64,000 bases of DNA from Actinomadura oligospora ATCC 43269 (GTDB taxonomy: Bacteria; Actinomycetota; Actinomycetes; Streptosporangiales; Streptosporangiaceae), in the NCBI RefSeq assembly GCF_000518265.1, contig NZ_JADG01000021.1, positions 1 through 64,000 on the forward strand. Direction: 5' to 3'. Below the pieces are notes generated by a model. The model saw nothing but the letters and a program-made list of their open reading frames with translations, made no database searches and was not told the DNA's origin. The first letter of the stretch is position 1. The number at the start of each line of letters is the position of its first letter. A program made the translations under genes and the position numbers. Shown in pieces: positions 51,841 through 60,287 of this stretch.

Positions 51841-52508
51841 CCGCGCTCCCCGAAACCGAGGCCGAACCCGAGCCCGGTGCCACCGCCTCCGGGCCCCCGC
51901 GCGGACGGCGGACGATCATCATCCTGGTGGCGGCCGTCGTGGCGGTCGCCGCCGCCCTCGCCGTCTGGACGCAGCGGTCCGGCAAGCCCGCCGCCGAGGG
52001 GCCGGAGGCCGGGTTCGCGCGGGACATGAGCGTCCACCACGCGCAGGCCGTCGAGATGTCGTTCATCGTGCGCGACCGGACGCAGGACAAGCCCGTCCGG
52101 CTGCTCGCGTACGACATCATCAACACCCAGCGGGCCCAGATCGGCATGATGACGGCCTGGCTGGACGGCTGGGGCCTGCCCAAGGCCGACCCGGCCGGGC
52201 CGATGCGCTGGATGGGCCACGGCGGGCACGGCGGGACGTCCCTCCCCGCGGACGGCTCCATGCCCGGCATGGCGACGCCCGCGCAGCTCGCCGAGCTGGG
52301 GAGGGCGTCGGGGCGGCAGGCCGAGACCCTGTACCTGCGGCTGATGATCGCCCACCACCGGGGCGGCGTCTCGATGGCCGAGGCCGTCCTCGGCCGGACC
52401 GGGAACGCCCAGGTCACCCGGCTCGCCCGGACGATGGTCGAGGGGCAGCAGGCGGAGATCACGCTGATGGAGCGGATGCTCGGCGAGCGCGGCGCCCCGG
52501 CGGTGTGA
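51837..52508 (+). CDS. DUF305-family protein
   Basis: A 223-aa protein with an N-terminal membrane anchor (IIILVAAVVAVAAALAVWTQ, ~28-47) and a ferritin-like four-helix DUF305 domain outside the membrane. Two paired His motifs are MSVHHAQAVEM and MIAHHRGGVSMA. A Met/His/Gly-rich loop (RWMGHGGHGGTS) lies between. Such residues often bind copper, and DUF305 genes frequently occur near copper-resistance genes in other actinobacteria. Copper handling here is inference. Translationally coupled to DUF3105. Confidence 0.88.
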   Translation: MTALPETEAEPEPGATASGPPRGRRTIIILVAAVVAVAAALAVWTQRSGKPAAEGPEAGFARDMSVHHAQAVEMSFIVRDRTQDKPVRLLAYDIINTQRAQIGMMTAWLDGWGLPKADPAGPMRWMGHGGHGGTSLPADGSMPGMATPAQLAELGRASGRQAETLYLRLMIAHHRGGVSMAEAVLGRTGNAQVTRLARTMVEGQQAEITLMERMLGERGAPAV

Positions 52509-52561
52509 CCCACCACGTGAGGCGGCGCGTGCCGGGGCCTCGCCCGGCGGCCTGACGGGAC

Positions 52562-52587
52562 GGGGCCGGTCCACGCGGACCGGCCCC
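52562..52587 (+). terminator. Terminator after the DUF305 gene
   Basis: An 11-bp perfect stem GGGGCCGGTCC / GGACCGGCCCC with an ACGC loop lies 53 bp past the stop. Confidence 0.75.
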
Positions 52588-52633
52588 GGCATCCCGCTTG
52601 ACACCGCCCGCCGATCGCGGGTGACTGGGCGGC

Positions 52634-53293
52634 ATGACGTCCAGCGGAGCGAGCGGCAGCACAGACGGCGGTCAGGTCCGGCGAACCGGCGGAGGCGCCC
52701 GCCCCGGCTCCCGCGAACTCCCCAGCGGCTACCAGAGGGCCCTGGACCTGTTCGAGGACGTGGTCGGCGCGGTCCCCCCGGGCGGCTGGGACGCGCCCAC
52801 CCCGTGCGCCGGCTGGACGACCCGCCAGGTGGCCGGGCACGTCACCGGCGGCCAGCACATGATCAAAGCCCTCGCCGCCGGCGCGCCACGGCCCGACGTC
52901 AACACCGGTCCCGAGCGGTTCTGCCCGGGCGACGTCCTGCTCGCCTGGCGCGACGCCCGCGAGGGCTGCGCGGCGGCGCTGTCGGACGAGGCGCTCGCCC
53001 GGCCCGTCCACCTCGGCCCGCTCGGCGACCTCCCGCTCGGCGACTTCCTCGGCGGGTACATCCTGGAGCCGCTCGTCCACGCCTGGGACCTCGCGGTCGC
53101 CACCGGGCAGCCGTCCCGGCTGGACCCGGACCTGGTGCACCACGCCTTCGCCACCGCGCGCGTGATCGCCGCGCCGATGCGCGCCGAAGGTCGTCTCGGC
53201 GCGCCGCTCACCGCCCCGCCCGGCTCGGGCGAGCAGACCCGGCTGCTGTCCTTCCTCGGCCGCGACCCCGCCGGACACCGGACCGCACCATGA
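52634..53293 (+). CDS. TIGR03086-family protein (maleylpyruvate-isomerase/DinB-like fold)
   Basis: A 219-aa protein of the mycothiol-dependent/DinB-like metal-binding family. The pattern WDAPTPCAGWTTRQVAGHVTGGQHM carries one metal-ligand His, and PLVHAWDLAVATGQP near 150 carries the second. The N-terminal ~30 residues are Gly/Ser-rich and may not be part of the fold. Enzymatic role unknown; relatives use mycothiol or detoxify small molecules. Monocistronic, followed by a hairpin. Confidence 0.85.
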   Translation: MTSSGASGSTDGGQVRRTGGGARPGSRELPSGYQRALDLFEDVVGAVPPGGWDAPTPCAGWTTRQVAGHVTGGQHMIKALAAGAPRPDVNTGPERFCPGDVLLAWRDAREGCAAALSDEALARPVHLGPLGDLPLGDFLGGYILEPLVHAWDLAVATGQPSRLDPDLVHHAFATARVIAAPMRAEGRLGAPLTAPPGSGEQTRLLSFLGRDPAGHRTAP

Positions 53294-53326
53294 GCGTTCC
53301 CTGAACGATCGCCCCGGGACACGCGT

Positions 53327-53359
53327 GAGCCCGGCGGCCCCGAAGGGCCCGCCGGGCTC
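53327..53359. terminator. Bidirectional terminator
   Basis: GAGCCCGGCGGCCC (53327-53340) pairs with GGGCCCGCCGGGCTC (53345-53359) with one bulged base. It lies between the convergent TIGR03086 and DUF349 genes. Confidence 0.75.
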
Positions 53360-53377
53360 AGCTCGTGCGAGATCGGG

Positions 53378-54679
53378 TCAGGAGAACTCGGCGAGGGTGC
53401 GCTCGGCCTCCGAGAGCCAGGCGCGGCGGGCCTCCAGGGACTCCTCGGCGTCCCGGACGTCCTTGTCGCGGCCCGACGCGCGGGCCTTCTCCAGCCGCTT
53501 CTCCAGCTGCTCGATCGAGGACCGCAGCTGGTTCACCGTGGCCTCGGCGCGGGCGCGGGCCTCGGGGTTGGTGCGCCGCCACTCCGACTCCTCGGCCGTC
53601 CGGACGGTCTCCTCGACCTTCCGGAGCCGTCCCTCGAGCCGGTCCCGCATCTCGCGCGGGACCATCCCGGCGGCCTCCCAGCGCTCCTGGATGCCGCGCA
53701 GCGCCTGCCGGGCCGCCCGGACGTCGGAGACCGGGACCAGCTTCTCCGCCTCGGCGAGGATGCGCTCCTTCACCTCGGCGTTGCCCTGGAACTCGGCGTC
53801 GCGCTCGGCGAACGCCGCGCTGCGGGCCTGGAAGAAGACGTCCTGCGCGCCCTTGAAGCGGGCCCACAGCTCCTCCTCGGCCTCCCGGGAGGCGCGTCCG
53901 GCGAGCTTCCAGCGGCGCATCAGGTCGCGGTAGGCGGCGGCCGTCTCGCCCCAGTCGGTCGAGCGGGACATGGCCTCGGCCTCGGCGACCAGGCGGTCCT
54001 TCTCTCGCCGGGCGTCCTCGCGCTGGTCGTCCAGCGTGGCGAAGTAGGCCTTGCGGCGCTTGGTGAAGGCGTTGCGGGCGGTCGACAGCCGCTTCCACAG
54101 CGAGGTCTCGGTGGGACGGTCGACGCGCTCGGCGGCCTTCCACTCCTCGACCAGCTCGCGGAGCCGCTCGCCGCCGTTCTTCCAGTGCGTCTCCTCGGCC
54201 GCGATCCGCTCGGCCTCGGCGACGATGCGCTCCTTGACCTCGCGGGCCTCGGACCGGGCGTGCTCGCGCTGGGCCTTGACCTCCTCGCGGCGCTTGCCGA
54301 CCAGCCCGTCCAGGCCGTCCAGCCGGCGCACCAGGGCGTCCAGGTCGCCGACGGCGTGCGCCTCGGTGACCTGCTCGCGCAGCTTGGCGATGCTCTGCTG
54401 CGCCTGCTGGGGCTGCAGGTCGGTGGTCCGGACCCGCTGTTCCAGGAGCCCGATCTCGGTGACGAGAGCGTCGTACTTGCGCCGGAAGTAGCCGAGGGCC
54501 TCATCCGGGGCCCCGGCCTGCCAGGACCCGACGACGCGTTCGCCGTCAGCGGTACGCACGTAGACCGTGCCGTCCTCGTCCACCCGGCCCCAGGGATCGG
54601 TCGCGCTGGACACCCTTGCCTCCTGAATCGCGGGTCCGATCGTGTGCGCGCCGGAGTGCGCGGTCGTGTCCACACTCAT
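53378..54679 (-). CDS. DUF349-domain coiled-coil protein
   Basis: A 433-aa protein, strongly helical and charged. An N-terminal beta-rich part (WGRVDEDGTVYVRTADGERVVGSW in the family) is followed by a coiled coil and three or four DUF349 repeats of ~70 residues with W-x(n)-W spacing, such as WKNGGERLRELVEEWKAAE and WGETAAAYRDLMRRWKLAG. The family is widespread in actinobacteria with no firm function. ATG 54677-54679 follows GGAGGG at four bases. It lies between two unrelated genes; no operon is evident. Confidence 0.9.
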   Translation of the reverse strand: MSVDTTAHSGAHTIGPAIQEARVSSATDPWGRVDEDGTVYVRTADGERVVGSWQAGAPDEALGYFRRKYDALVTEIGLLEQRVRTTDLQPQQAQQSIAKLREQVTEAHAVGDLDALVRRLDGLDGLVGKRREEVKAQREHARSEAREVKERIVAEAERIAAEETHWKNGGERLRELVEEWKAAERVDRPTETSLWKRLSTARNAFTKRRKAYFATLDDQREDARREKDRLVAEAEAMSRSTDWGETAAAYRDLMRRWKLAGRASREAEEELWARFKGAQDVFFQARSAAFAERDAEFQGNAEVKERILAEAEKLVPVSDVRAARQALRGIQERWEAAGMVPREMRDRLEGRLRKVEETVRTAEESEWRRTNPEARARAEATVNQLRSSIEQLEKRLEKARASGRDKDVRDAEESLEARRAWLSEAERTLAEFS

Positions 54680-54710
54680 CGGACCCTCCACACCTTAGTA
54701 TCCCGATCCC

Positions 54711-55511
54711 CTATTTCCCGGCGATCGCGACGTCCTCGATCGTGACCTTCTTCTTGGGCTCACCCGTGCCGTCGTCACCCGCCTTGGCGATGCCGGCCTT
54801 GGCGACCTTCGACAGCACGTCCATACCCGAGGTGATCTTGCCGAACACGGTGTAGTCCGGCGAGAGCTGCGAGTCCCCGTACACGAGGAAGAACTGGCTG
54901 CCGTTGGTGTCCGGGCCCGCGTTCGCCATGGCGAGGGTACCGGCGGTGTACTTGGCGCCCGTCGTGTTCTCGTTCGCGAACTTGTAGCCCGGGCCGCCCT
55001 GGCCGGTGCCGGTCGGGTCGCCGCACTGCAGCATCTGCAGGCCGGTCCCCGTGGACAGCCGGTGGCAGTGGCTGGCGTCCCAGAACTTCTTGTTCGCGAG
55101 GAACGCGAAGGAGTTGGTGGCGCAGGGGGCCTTCGCCCCGTCCAGCGTCAGGCCGATGTCGCCCTGGGAGGTCTTGACCGTCGCCTTCACCGCGCCGGCG
55201 TAGGCGGGCTTGACGGACGGCTTCGAGCCGTCCTTCAGGGCGCCCTGGTCCTGGGAGGCGTTGTAGGCGCACTCGCCGGGCTTGGCCTTGGACTGGTCGG
55301 CCGTGGCCGAGGCCTTGGCGTCGTCCTTCTTCTTGTCGTCCTTGTTCAGGGCGAACGCGGCGGCCGAGCCACCGCCGATGACGACGACGGCCGCGACGGC
55401 CGCACCGACGATCCGCAGGTTACGGGCGCGGGCCTGCTCGGCCTCGCGGCGTGCCTGCTGGCGCTCATAGCGCTGACGCGCGAGCTGCTTCTTGCGGTCC
55501 TTCGCCGCCAC
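54711..55511 (-). CDS. Membrane-anchored cyclophilin-type peptidyl-prolyl isomerase
   Basis: A 266-aa protein. A basic, coiled-coil-like N-terminus (KKQLARQRYERQQARREAEQ) precedes one transmembrane helix (IVGAAVAAVVVIGGGSAAAF, ~34-54) and a cyclophilin domain outside the cell. Recognised blocks are CATNSFAFLANKKFWD, CHRLSTGTGLQMLQCGDPTG, GTLAMANAGPDTNGSQFF and DYTVFGKITSGMDV. The key FxxQ/FF residues of active cyclophilins are partly conserved, with LQMLQCGDP replacing the usual MIQGGDP. GTG 55509-55511 follows GGAGGGG. Confidence 0.92.
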   Translation of the reverse strand: MAAKDRKKQLARQRYERQQARREAEQARARNLRIVGAAVAAVVVIGGGSAAAFALNKDDKKKDDAKASATADQSKAKPGECAYNASQDQGALKDGSKPSVKPAYAGAVKATVKTSQGDIGLTLDGAKAPCATNSFAFLANKKFWDASHCHRLSTGTGLQMLQCGDPTGTGQGGPGYKFANENTTGAKYTAGTLAMANAGPDTNGSQFFLVYGDSQLSPDYTVFGKITSGMDVLSKVAKAGIAKAGDDGTGEPKKKVTIEDVAIAGK

Positions 55512-55816
55512 GTGCCTGCCCCTCCGTTTGATCACCGTGTGATCAGGTGAACGTGCAGCGCATAGTAGCGGTACCGGGGCTGTCGTTGGCCCCTCCGACC
55601 ACGCCGGACGGGCCCGGAGGCCCGCCGACACGGCGATCCCGGGATCTCGTTCGCGGCGGGACCGGCCGCGCCGGTACCCTCGTAGGACCGCGTGTGCGGC
55701 GGTGACGGGCCGTTTCCCCGGCCAGAACGCCGGGCCCGCCGCGCCGTCCGGATCCGGACGGGGCGCGGGCGCCCCGCGCCCACCGCACACTCAGCGAATT
55801 CACAGGAAGGACGGCC
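55512..55816. other. Divergent intergenic region with a TGATCAC palindrome
   Basis: No gene is seen. TGATCAC-CGT-GTGATCA (55529-55545), a perfect 7-bp inverted repeat, lies 18 bp upstream of the cyclophilin start. TACTAT on the minus strand (55562-55567) may be the cyclophilin -10, which would put the palindrome just after the transcript start. The other side should hold the MBL-hisS promoter, which I could not place. Confidence 0.5.
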
Positions 55817-56557
55817 GTGCTCGTCGCCGGGTTCCCCGCCGGATCGTTCGCCGCCAACTGCTACGTCGTGGCGCCCGCCGCGGGCGAGGAGTGCGTGATC
55901 ATCGACCCCGGCCAGGACGCCGAGGCCGGGATCGACGAGATCCTGCGCGAGCACCGGCTGAAGCCGGTCGCCGTGCTGCTCACCCACGGCCACATCGACC
56001 ACGTCTGGTCGGTCGCGCCGGTCTGCGGCGCCAGGGACGTCCCCGCGTTCGTCCACCCGGACGACCGGGACCTGCTGACCGATCCCGGCAAGGGCCTGTC
56101 CCTGGCCACCAGGCAGCAGTTCCTCGGCGGCCTGACGCTCACCGAGCCGGACGACGTCCGCGAGCTGGCCGACGGCGCGACGCTGGAACTGGCCGGGCTG
56201 GAGATCACCGTCGACCACGCGCCGGGCCATACCGGCGGGTCGGTGACCTTCCGGACCCCGGCCACGCAGGAGATCCCCGACGTGATGTTCACCGGGGACC
56301 TGCTGTTCGCCGGTTCCATCGGACGCACCGACCTGCCGGGCGGCTCCTACGAGCAGATCCTGGACAGCCTCTCCCGGGTGTGCCTCAGCAGGCCCGACGA
56401 GACCGCGGTCCTGCCCGGCCACGGACCCCAGACGACCATCGGCCGTGAGCGCGCGACCAACCCCTTCCTCGCCCAGTGGCGTCAGTCCCCGGGGACTGAC
56501 GAGGATCGCAACCTGGCGGATCTGAAACCCGCCGACGGCCCGCACAAGGGATTCTGA
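55817..56557 (+). CDS. MBL-fold metallohydrolase (glyoxalase II-like)
   Basis: A 246-aa metallo-beta-lactamase-fold hydrolase. The binuclear zinc motif LLTHGHIDHVWS is near 60, with further ligands HAPGHTGGS near 138, GDLLFAGSIGRTDLPGG near 160 and the terminal LPGHGPQTTIG near 200. Glyoxalase II and related thioesterases share this set. The GTG 55817 has AAGGA five bases upstream. It precedes hisS by 9 bp, the same order as in many actinobacteria next to rel (recalled), so the three genes form an operon. Confidence 0.92.
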   Translation: MLVAGFPAGSFAANCYVVAPAAGEECVIIDPGQDAEAGIDEILREHRLKPVAVLLTHGHIDHVWSVAPVCGARDVPAFVHPDDRDLLTDPGKGLSLATRQQFLGGLTLTEPDDVRELADGATLELAGLEITVDHAPGHTGGSVTFRTPATQEIPDVMFTGDLLFAGSIGRTDLPGGSYEQILDSLSRVCLSRPDETAVLPGHGPQTTIGRERATNPFLAQWRQSPGTDEDRNLADLKPADGPHKGF

Positions 56558-56566
56558 CCCACAGAC

Positions 56567-57853
56567 ATGAGTTCGAGCTTCCAGGCCCCCAAGGGCATCA
56601 GTGAGTACGTGCCGCCCCGCGCGGACCTCCTCTACGCCGTGCGCGAGGCGTTCGCCGAGCGCGCCCGGCTGGCCGGATACGGCTATCTGGAACTGGCGGT
56701 GTTCGAGGACACCAACCTGTTCAAGCGCGGGGTCGGCGAGTCCACCGACGTGGTCTCCAAGGAGATGTACACCTTCACCGACCGGGGCGACCGGTCGCTG
56801 ACGCTGCGTCCGGAGTTCACCGCCGGGGTGCTGCGCGCCGTCCTGGAGCACGGCCTGCACAAGCAGGGCGCGCTGCCGGTCAAGGTGTGGACGACCGGCC
56901 CCGCCTTCCGCGCCGAGCGGCCCCAGAAGGGCCGCTACCGGCAGTTCTACCAGCTCGACCTCGAGGCGATCGGCAGCGAGGACCCGGCCGTCGACGCCGA
57001 GGTGATCGCGATCGCGACGGGCTGGTACCGCGCCCTCGGCCTCACCCAGGTGCGGCTGCTGCTGAACTCGCTCGGCTGCAAGCGGTGCCGTCCGGCCTAC
57101 CGGGCCCTGCTGCAGGAGTTCCTGCGCGGCCTGGACCTGGACGAGGCGACCCGCGAGCGCATCGAGATCAACCCGCTGCGCGTCCTGGACGACAAGCGTC
57201 CGGCCGTCCGCGAGCAGCTCGTGGGCGCCCCGCTCATGGCCGACCACCTGTGCGGCGACTGCAAGGCCTACCACGACCGGGTCCGCGAGCTGCTCACGGG
57301 CCTCGGCATCGCCTTCGAGGACACCCCGACCCTGGTCCGCGGGCTGGACTACTACACCCGCACCACCTTCGAGTTCGACCACCCCCTGCTCGGCGCCCAG
57401 TCCGGCATCGGCGGCGGCGGACGCTACGACGGCCTGTCGGAGGACATCGGCGGCCCCGAGCTGCCCGGCATCGGCTTCGGCCTCGGCCTGGACCGGACGA
57501 TCCTCGCCCTGGAGGCCGAGTCCGAGTCCGGCGAGCGGAGCGCGGAGTTCACGCCCAAGCCGCGCTGCGAGGTCTTCGGCGTGGCGCTGGGCGAGGGCGC
57601 CGAGCGGCGCGTGTTCGACCTGGTCGCGGAGCTGCGCGAGGCCGGGATCGCGGCCGACATGGCGTTCGGGGGCAAGAAGCTCAAGGGCGCCATGAAGGAC
57701 GCGGACCGGTCCGGCGCGCGGTTCGCGCTGATCCTCGGCGAGCGCGACATCGCGGGCGGGGTCGTCCAGCTCAAAGACCTGACGTCCGGGGAGCAGACTC
57801 CCGTCCCGCTCGCCGACACCACTTCGACGTTGAAGGAAAGGCTTTCACGATGA
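56567..57853 (+). CDS. hisS: Histidyl-tRNA synthetase
   Basis: Class II synthetase of 428 aa that charges tRNA-His. N-terminal FQAPKGISEYVPP, motif 2 FRAERPQKGRYRQFYQLDLE, His-specific block TLVRGLDYYTRTTFEF, and motif 3 GGGGRYDGLSEDIGGPELPG followed by GFGLGLDRTIL. The C-terminal anticodon-binding domain starts near 330. The stop overlaps the aspS start by ATGA, so both synthetases are translationally coupled. Confidence 0.97.
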   Translation: MSSSFQAPKGISEYVPPRADLLYAVREAFAERARLAGYGYLELAVFEDTNLFKRGVGESTDVVSKEMYTFTDRGDRSLTLRPEFTAGVLRAVLEHGLHKQGALPVKVWTTGPAFRAERPQKGRYRQFYQLDLEAIGSEDPAVDAEVIAIATGWYRALGLTQVRLLLNSLGCKRCRPAYRALLQEFLRGLDLDEATRERIEINPLRVLDDKRPAVREQLVGAPLMADHLCGDCKAYHDRVRELLTGLGIAFEDTPTLVRGLDYYTRTTFEFDHPLLGAQSGIGGGGRYDGLSEDIGGPELPGIGFGLGLDRTILALEAESESGERSAEFTPKPRCEVFGVALGEGAERRVFDLVAELREAGIAADMAFGGKKLKGAMKDADRSGARFALILGERDIAGGVVQLKDLTSGEQTPVPLADTTSTLKERLSR

Positions 57854-59625
57854 TCCGCTCGCACGAGGCGGGGACGCTCCGCAGGGAGCACGCCGGGCAG
57901 CAGGTGACGCTGGCCGGCTGGGTGGCGCGGCGCCGCGACCACGGTGGTGTCACCTTCATCGACCTGCGGGACGCCTCGGGCACCGCCCAGGTCGTGTTCC
58001 GCGAGGAGGACACCGCGCACGACCTGCGGTCGGAGTTCTGCGTCAAGATCACCGGCGAGGTCCGGGTCCGTCCCGCGGGCAACGAGAACCCCGAGCTGCC
58101 CACCGGTGAGATCGAGGTCGCCGCGACCGAGATCGAGGTGCTGAGCGAGTCCGCGCCGCTGCCGTTCCCGATCGAGGGCGACGTCAACGTCAACGAGGAG
58201 ATCCGGCTCAAGTACCGGTACCTCGACCTGCGCCGCGAGACCGTCGCCCGCGACATCCGGATCCGCTCGCAGGGCTCGTACATCATCAACGACGTCATGC
58301 GCGACCACGGCTTCGTCAACATCGAGACCCCGACGCTGACCCGGTCCACCCCCGAGGGCGCGCGCGACTTCCTGGTGCCGGTCCGGCTGCGTCCGGGCCA
58401 CTGGTACGCGCTGCCGCAGTCGCCGCAGCTGTTCAAGCAGCTGCTCATGGTCGGCGGCCTGGAGCGGTACTTCCAGATCGCCCGCTGCTACCGGGACGAG
58501 GACTTCCGCGCCGACCGGCAGCCGGAGTTCACCCAGATCGACATCGAGATGTCGTTCGTCGAGCAGTCCGACGTGCTGGCCGTCGCCGAGGACCTCGTCC
58601 GGCGGCTCTGGCGCGACATCGTCGGCCACGAGATCGGCGAGATCCCGCACATCACCTACGCCGACGCCATGGCCCGCTACGGCTCGGACAAGCCCGACCT
58701 GCGGTTCGGCCTCGAGCTGACCGAGATGACCGAGTACTTCGCGAACACCTCCTTCCGGGTGTTCCAGGCCCCCTACGTGGGCGCGGTCGTCATGCCGGGC
58801 GGCGGCTCCCAGACCCGCAAGGAGCTGGACGGCTGGCAGGACTGGGCCAAGCAGCGCGGCGCGCGCGGCCTCGCCTACGTCCTCGTCCAGGAGGACGGCA
58901 CGCTCGGCGGCCCGGTCGCCAAGAACCTGTCGGACGAGGAGAAGTCGGGCCTGGCCGCCAAGGTCGGCGCCGAGCCCGGCGACGCGATCTTCTTCGGCGC
59001 CGGCAAGCCGCACGCCACCCGCGAGCTGCTCGGCGCGGCGCGCCTGGAGGTCGGCCGCCGCAGGGGCCTGATCGACGAGGACGCCTGGGCGTTCTGCTGG
59101 GTCGTGGACGCCCCGGTGTTCGAGTCCGTCGAGGACGACAAGGGCGAGCACATCGGCTGGACGTCGGTGCACCACCCGTTCACCGCGCCGAAGCCCGAGC
59201 ACGCCGACCTGGTCAAGACCGACCCGGGCGCGGTGCTCGCGAACGCCTACGACATCGTCTGCAACGGCAACGAGATCGGCGGCGGCTCGATCCGTATCCA
59301 CCAGGCCGAGATGCAGCAGCAGGTGTTCGACGTCCTCGGCCTGTCCAAGGAGGAGGCCGAGTCGAAGTTCGGCTTCCTGCTGGAGGCGTTCAAGTTCGGC
59401 CCGCCGCCGCACGGCGGGATCGCGTTCGGCTGGGACCGCATGGCCATGCTGCTGGCGGGCGAGTCGTCCATCCGCGACGTCATCGCGTTCCCGAAGGCCG
59501 CGTCCGGCTACGACCCGCTGACGGCCGCCCCGACGCAGATCACGCCGGAGCAGCGCGCCGAGGCCGGCATCGACTTCGTCCCCGAGGACGAGGACGAGAA
59601 CGCCGAGGAGAACGCCAAGGCGTGA
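57850..59625 (+). CDS. aspS: Aspartyl-tRNA synthetase
   Basis: Class II synthetase of 591 aa. The N-terminal OB-fold anticodon domain has VTLAGWVARRRDHGGVTFIDLRD (shown in part: GWVARRRDHGG). Motif 1 follows near 140, motif 2 is YFQIARCYRDEDFRADRQPEF, the bacterial GAD insert lies around 290-410, and motif 3 is GGIAFGWDRMAML. An acidic tail ends the protein (EDEDENAEENAKA). In actinobacteria this is often the non-discriminating enzyme that also feeds tRNA-Asn, but the specificity is not determined here. Confidence 0.97.
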   Translation: MIRSHEAGTLRREHAGQQVTLAGWVARRRDHGGVTFIDLRDASGTAQVVFREEDTAHDLRSEFCVKITGEVRVRPAGNENPELPTGEIEVAATEIEVLSESAPLPFPIEGDVNVNEEIRLKYRYLDLRRETVARDIRIRSQGSYIINDVMRDHGFVNIETPTLTRSTPEGARDFLVPVRLRPGHWYALPQSPQLFKQLLMVGGLERYFQIARCYRDEDFRADRQPEFTQIDIEMSFVEQSDVLAVAEDLVRRLWRDIVGHEIGEIPHITYADAMARYGSDKPDLRFGLELTEMTEYFANTSFRVFQAPYVGAVVMPGGGSQTRKELDGWQDWAKQRGARGLAYVLVQEDGTLGGPVAKNLSDEEKSGLAAKVGAEPGDAIFFGAGKPHATRELLGAARLEVGRRRGLIDEDAWAFCWVVDAPVFESVEDDKGEHIGWTSVHHPFTAPKPEHADLVKTDPGAVLANAYDIVCNGNEIGGGSIRIHQAEMQQQVFDVLGLSKEEAESKFGFLLEAFKFGPPPHGGIAFGWDRMAMLLAGESSIRDVIAFPKAASGYDPLTAAPTQITPEQRAEAGIDFVPEDEDENAEENAKA

Positions 59626-59639
59626 CGCCCAGAGCATGA

Positions 59640-59674
59640 GAAAGGGCCGGTCCGATTCTCGGACCGGCCCTTTC
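59640..59674 (+). terminator. Terminator of the MBL-hisS-aspS operon
   Basis: A perfect 16-bp stem beginning GAAAGGGCCGGTCCGA, with a three-base loop, lies 15 bp past the aspS stop. Its outer end is CCTTTC. Confidence 0.88.
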
Positions 59675-59712
59675 GCCGTTTCGCGGCCGAGACGGCGTCG
59701 GCTTCGCGCTGT

Positions 59713-60183
59713 CTACGTCTCGGGCCGCCCGTCCCCCAGGCGCTGGGTCGCCTCGCGCTGCCGGGCCGCGGCCTCGCCGAGGAAGTCGACGATCGCGGCC
59801 AGCTCCCGGTCGTCGTAGCGGCTCATCAGTTCCATCAGCGACGCCACGTAGTCCTCGAACAGCGGCGCCAGCTCGGCAAGGCGGTCGGGGACGGTCTCCA
59901 CCAGCACGCTGCGTTTGTCCCCGGGGTTGGGGACGCGCCGGGCGAACCCCTTGCGCTCCAGCCGGTCGATCAGCCCGGTCACCGACGCGGGCGCGAGGCC
60001 CGAGCGCTCACGCAGCTGCCGCGCGGTCAGCGGGCCGAAGCGATCCAGCAGGTCGAGCGCCTTCTCCTCGGTGGCGGTGAGGCCCTGGTGCCCGGCCAGG
60101 GCGGTGTGGAACATCACCGCCGCGTTGCTCAGCTCGCGCCCGCCCGCGAGCAGCCGTCCCACCAGCTCGTCCCGGTCCGTCAT
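59713..60183 (-). CDS. MarR-family regulator of the divergent monooxygenase
   Basis: A 156-aa winged-helix repressor. The HTH reads LTARQLRERSGLAPASVTGLIDRLERKGF (in part: LAPASVTGLIDRLE) and the wing RRVPNPGDKRSVLVE. The flanking helices are dimerisation helices. The ATG 60181-60183 has no Shine-Dalgarno; TTGTTC-16-TAGGCT on the minus strand, with the -10 at 60191-60196, puts the transcript start at about the ATG, so the message is probably leaderless. The operator at 60201-60220 falls in its spacer, giving autoregulation. Confidence 0.92.
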   Translation of the reverse strand: MTDRDELVGRLLAGGRELSNAAVMFHTALAGHQGLTATEEKALDLLDRFGPLTARQLRERSGLAPASVTGLIDRLERKGFARRVPNPGDKRSVLVETVPDRLAELAPLFEDYVASLMELMSRYDDRELAAIVDFLGEAAARQREATQRLGDGRPET

Positions 60184-60190
60184 GCCGCCC

Positions 60191-60220
60191 AGCCTATCTA
60201 TTTCGTTCGGCCGAACAAAA
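60191..60220 (-). promoter_or_regulatory. marR promoter with operator O1
   Basis: TTTCGTTCGG CCGAACAAAA (60201-60220) is a 20-bp palindrome with one mismatch. It overlaps the marR -35 (TTGTTC) and spacer; the -10 is TAGGCT (60191-60196). It shares its core with the palindrome at 60241-60280. Confidence 0.7.
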
Positions 60221-60223
60221 AAC

Positions 60224-60280
60224 TTGACCGGCCATCCGCGCCTCCATATATTTCGTTCGGCCGAACGAAATATATGGAGG
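60224..60280 (+). promoter_or_regulatory. Monooxygenase promoter with a perfect 40-bp palindrome
   Basis: The -35 TTGACC (60224-60229), 17-bp spacer and -10 TATATT (60247-60252) form a near-consensus promoter. The palindrome spans 60241-60280: left half CCTCCATATATTTCGTTCGG, right half its exact complement. It covers the -10 and start site, and its right end supplies the GGAGG Shine-Dalgarno. The inner core matches the marR operator O1. Confidence 0.8.
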
Positions 60281-60287
60281 CATGACG

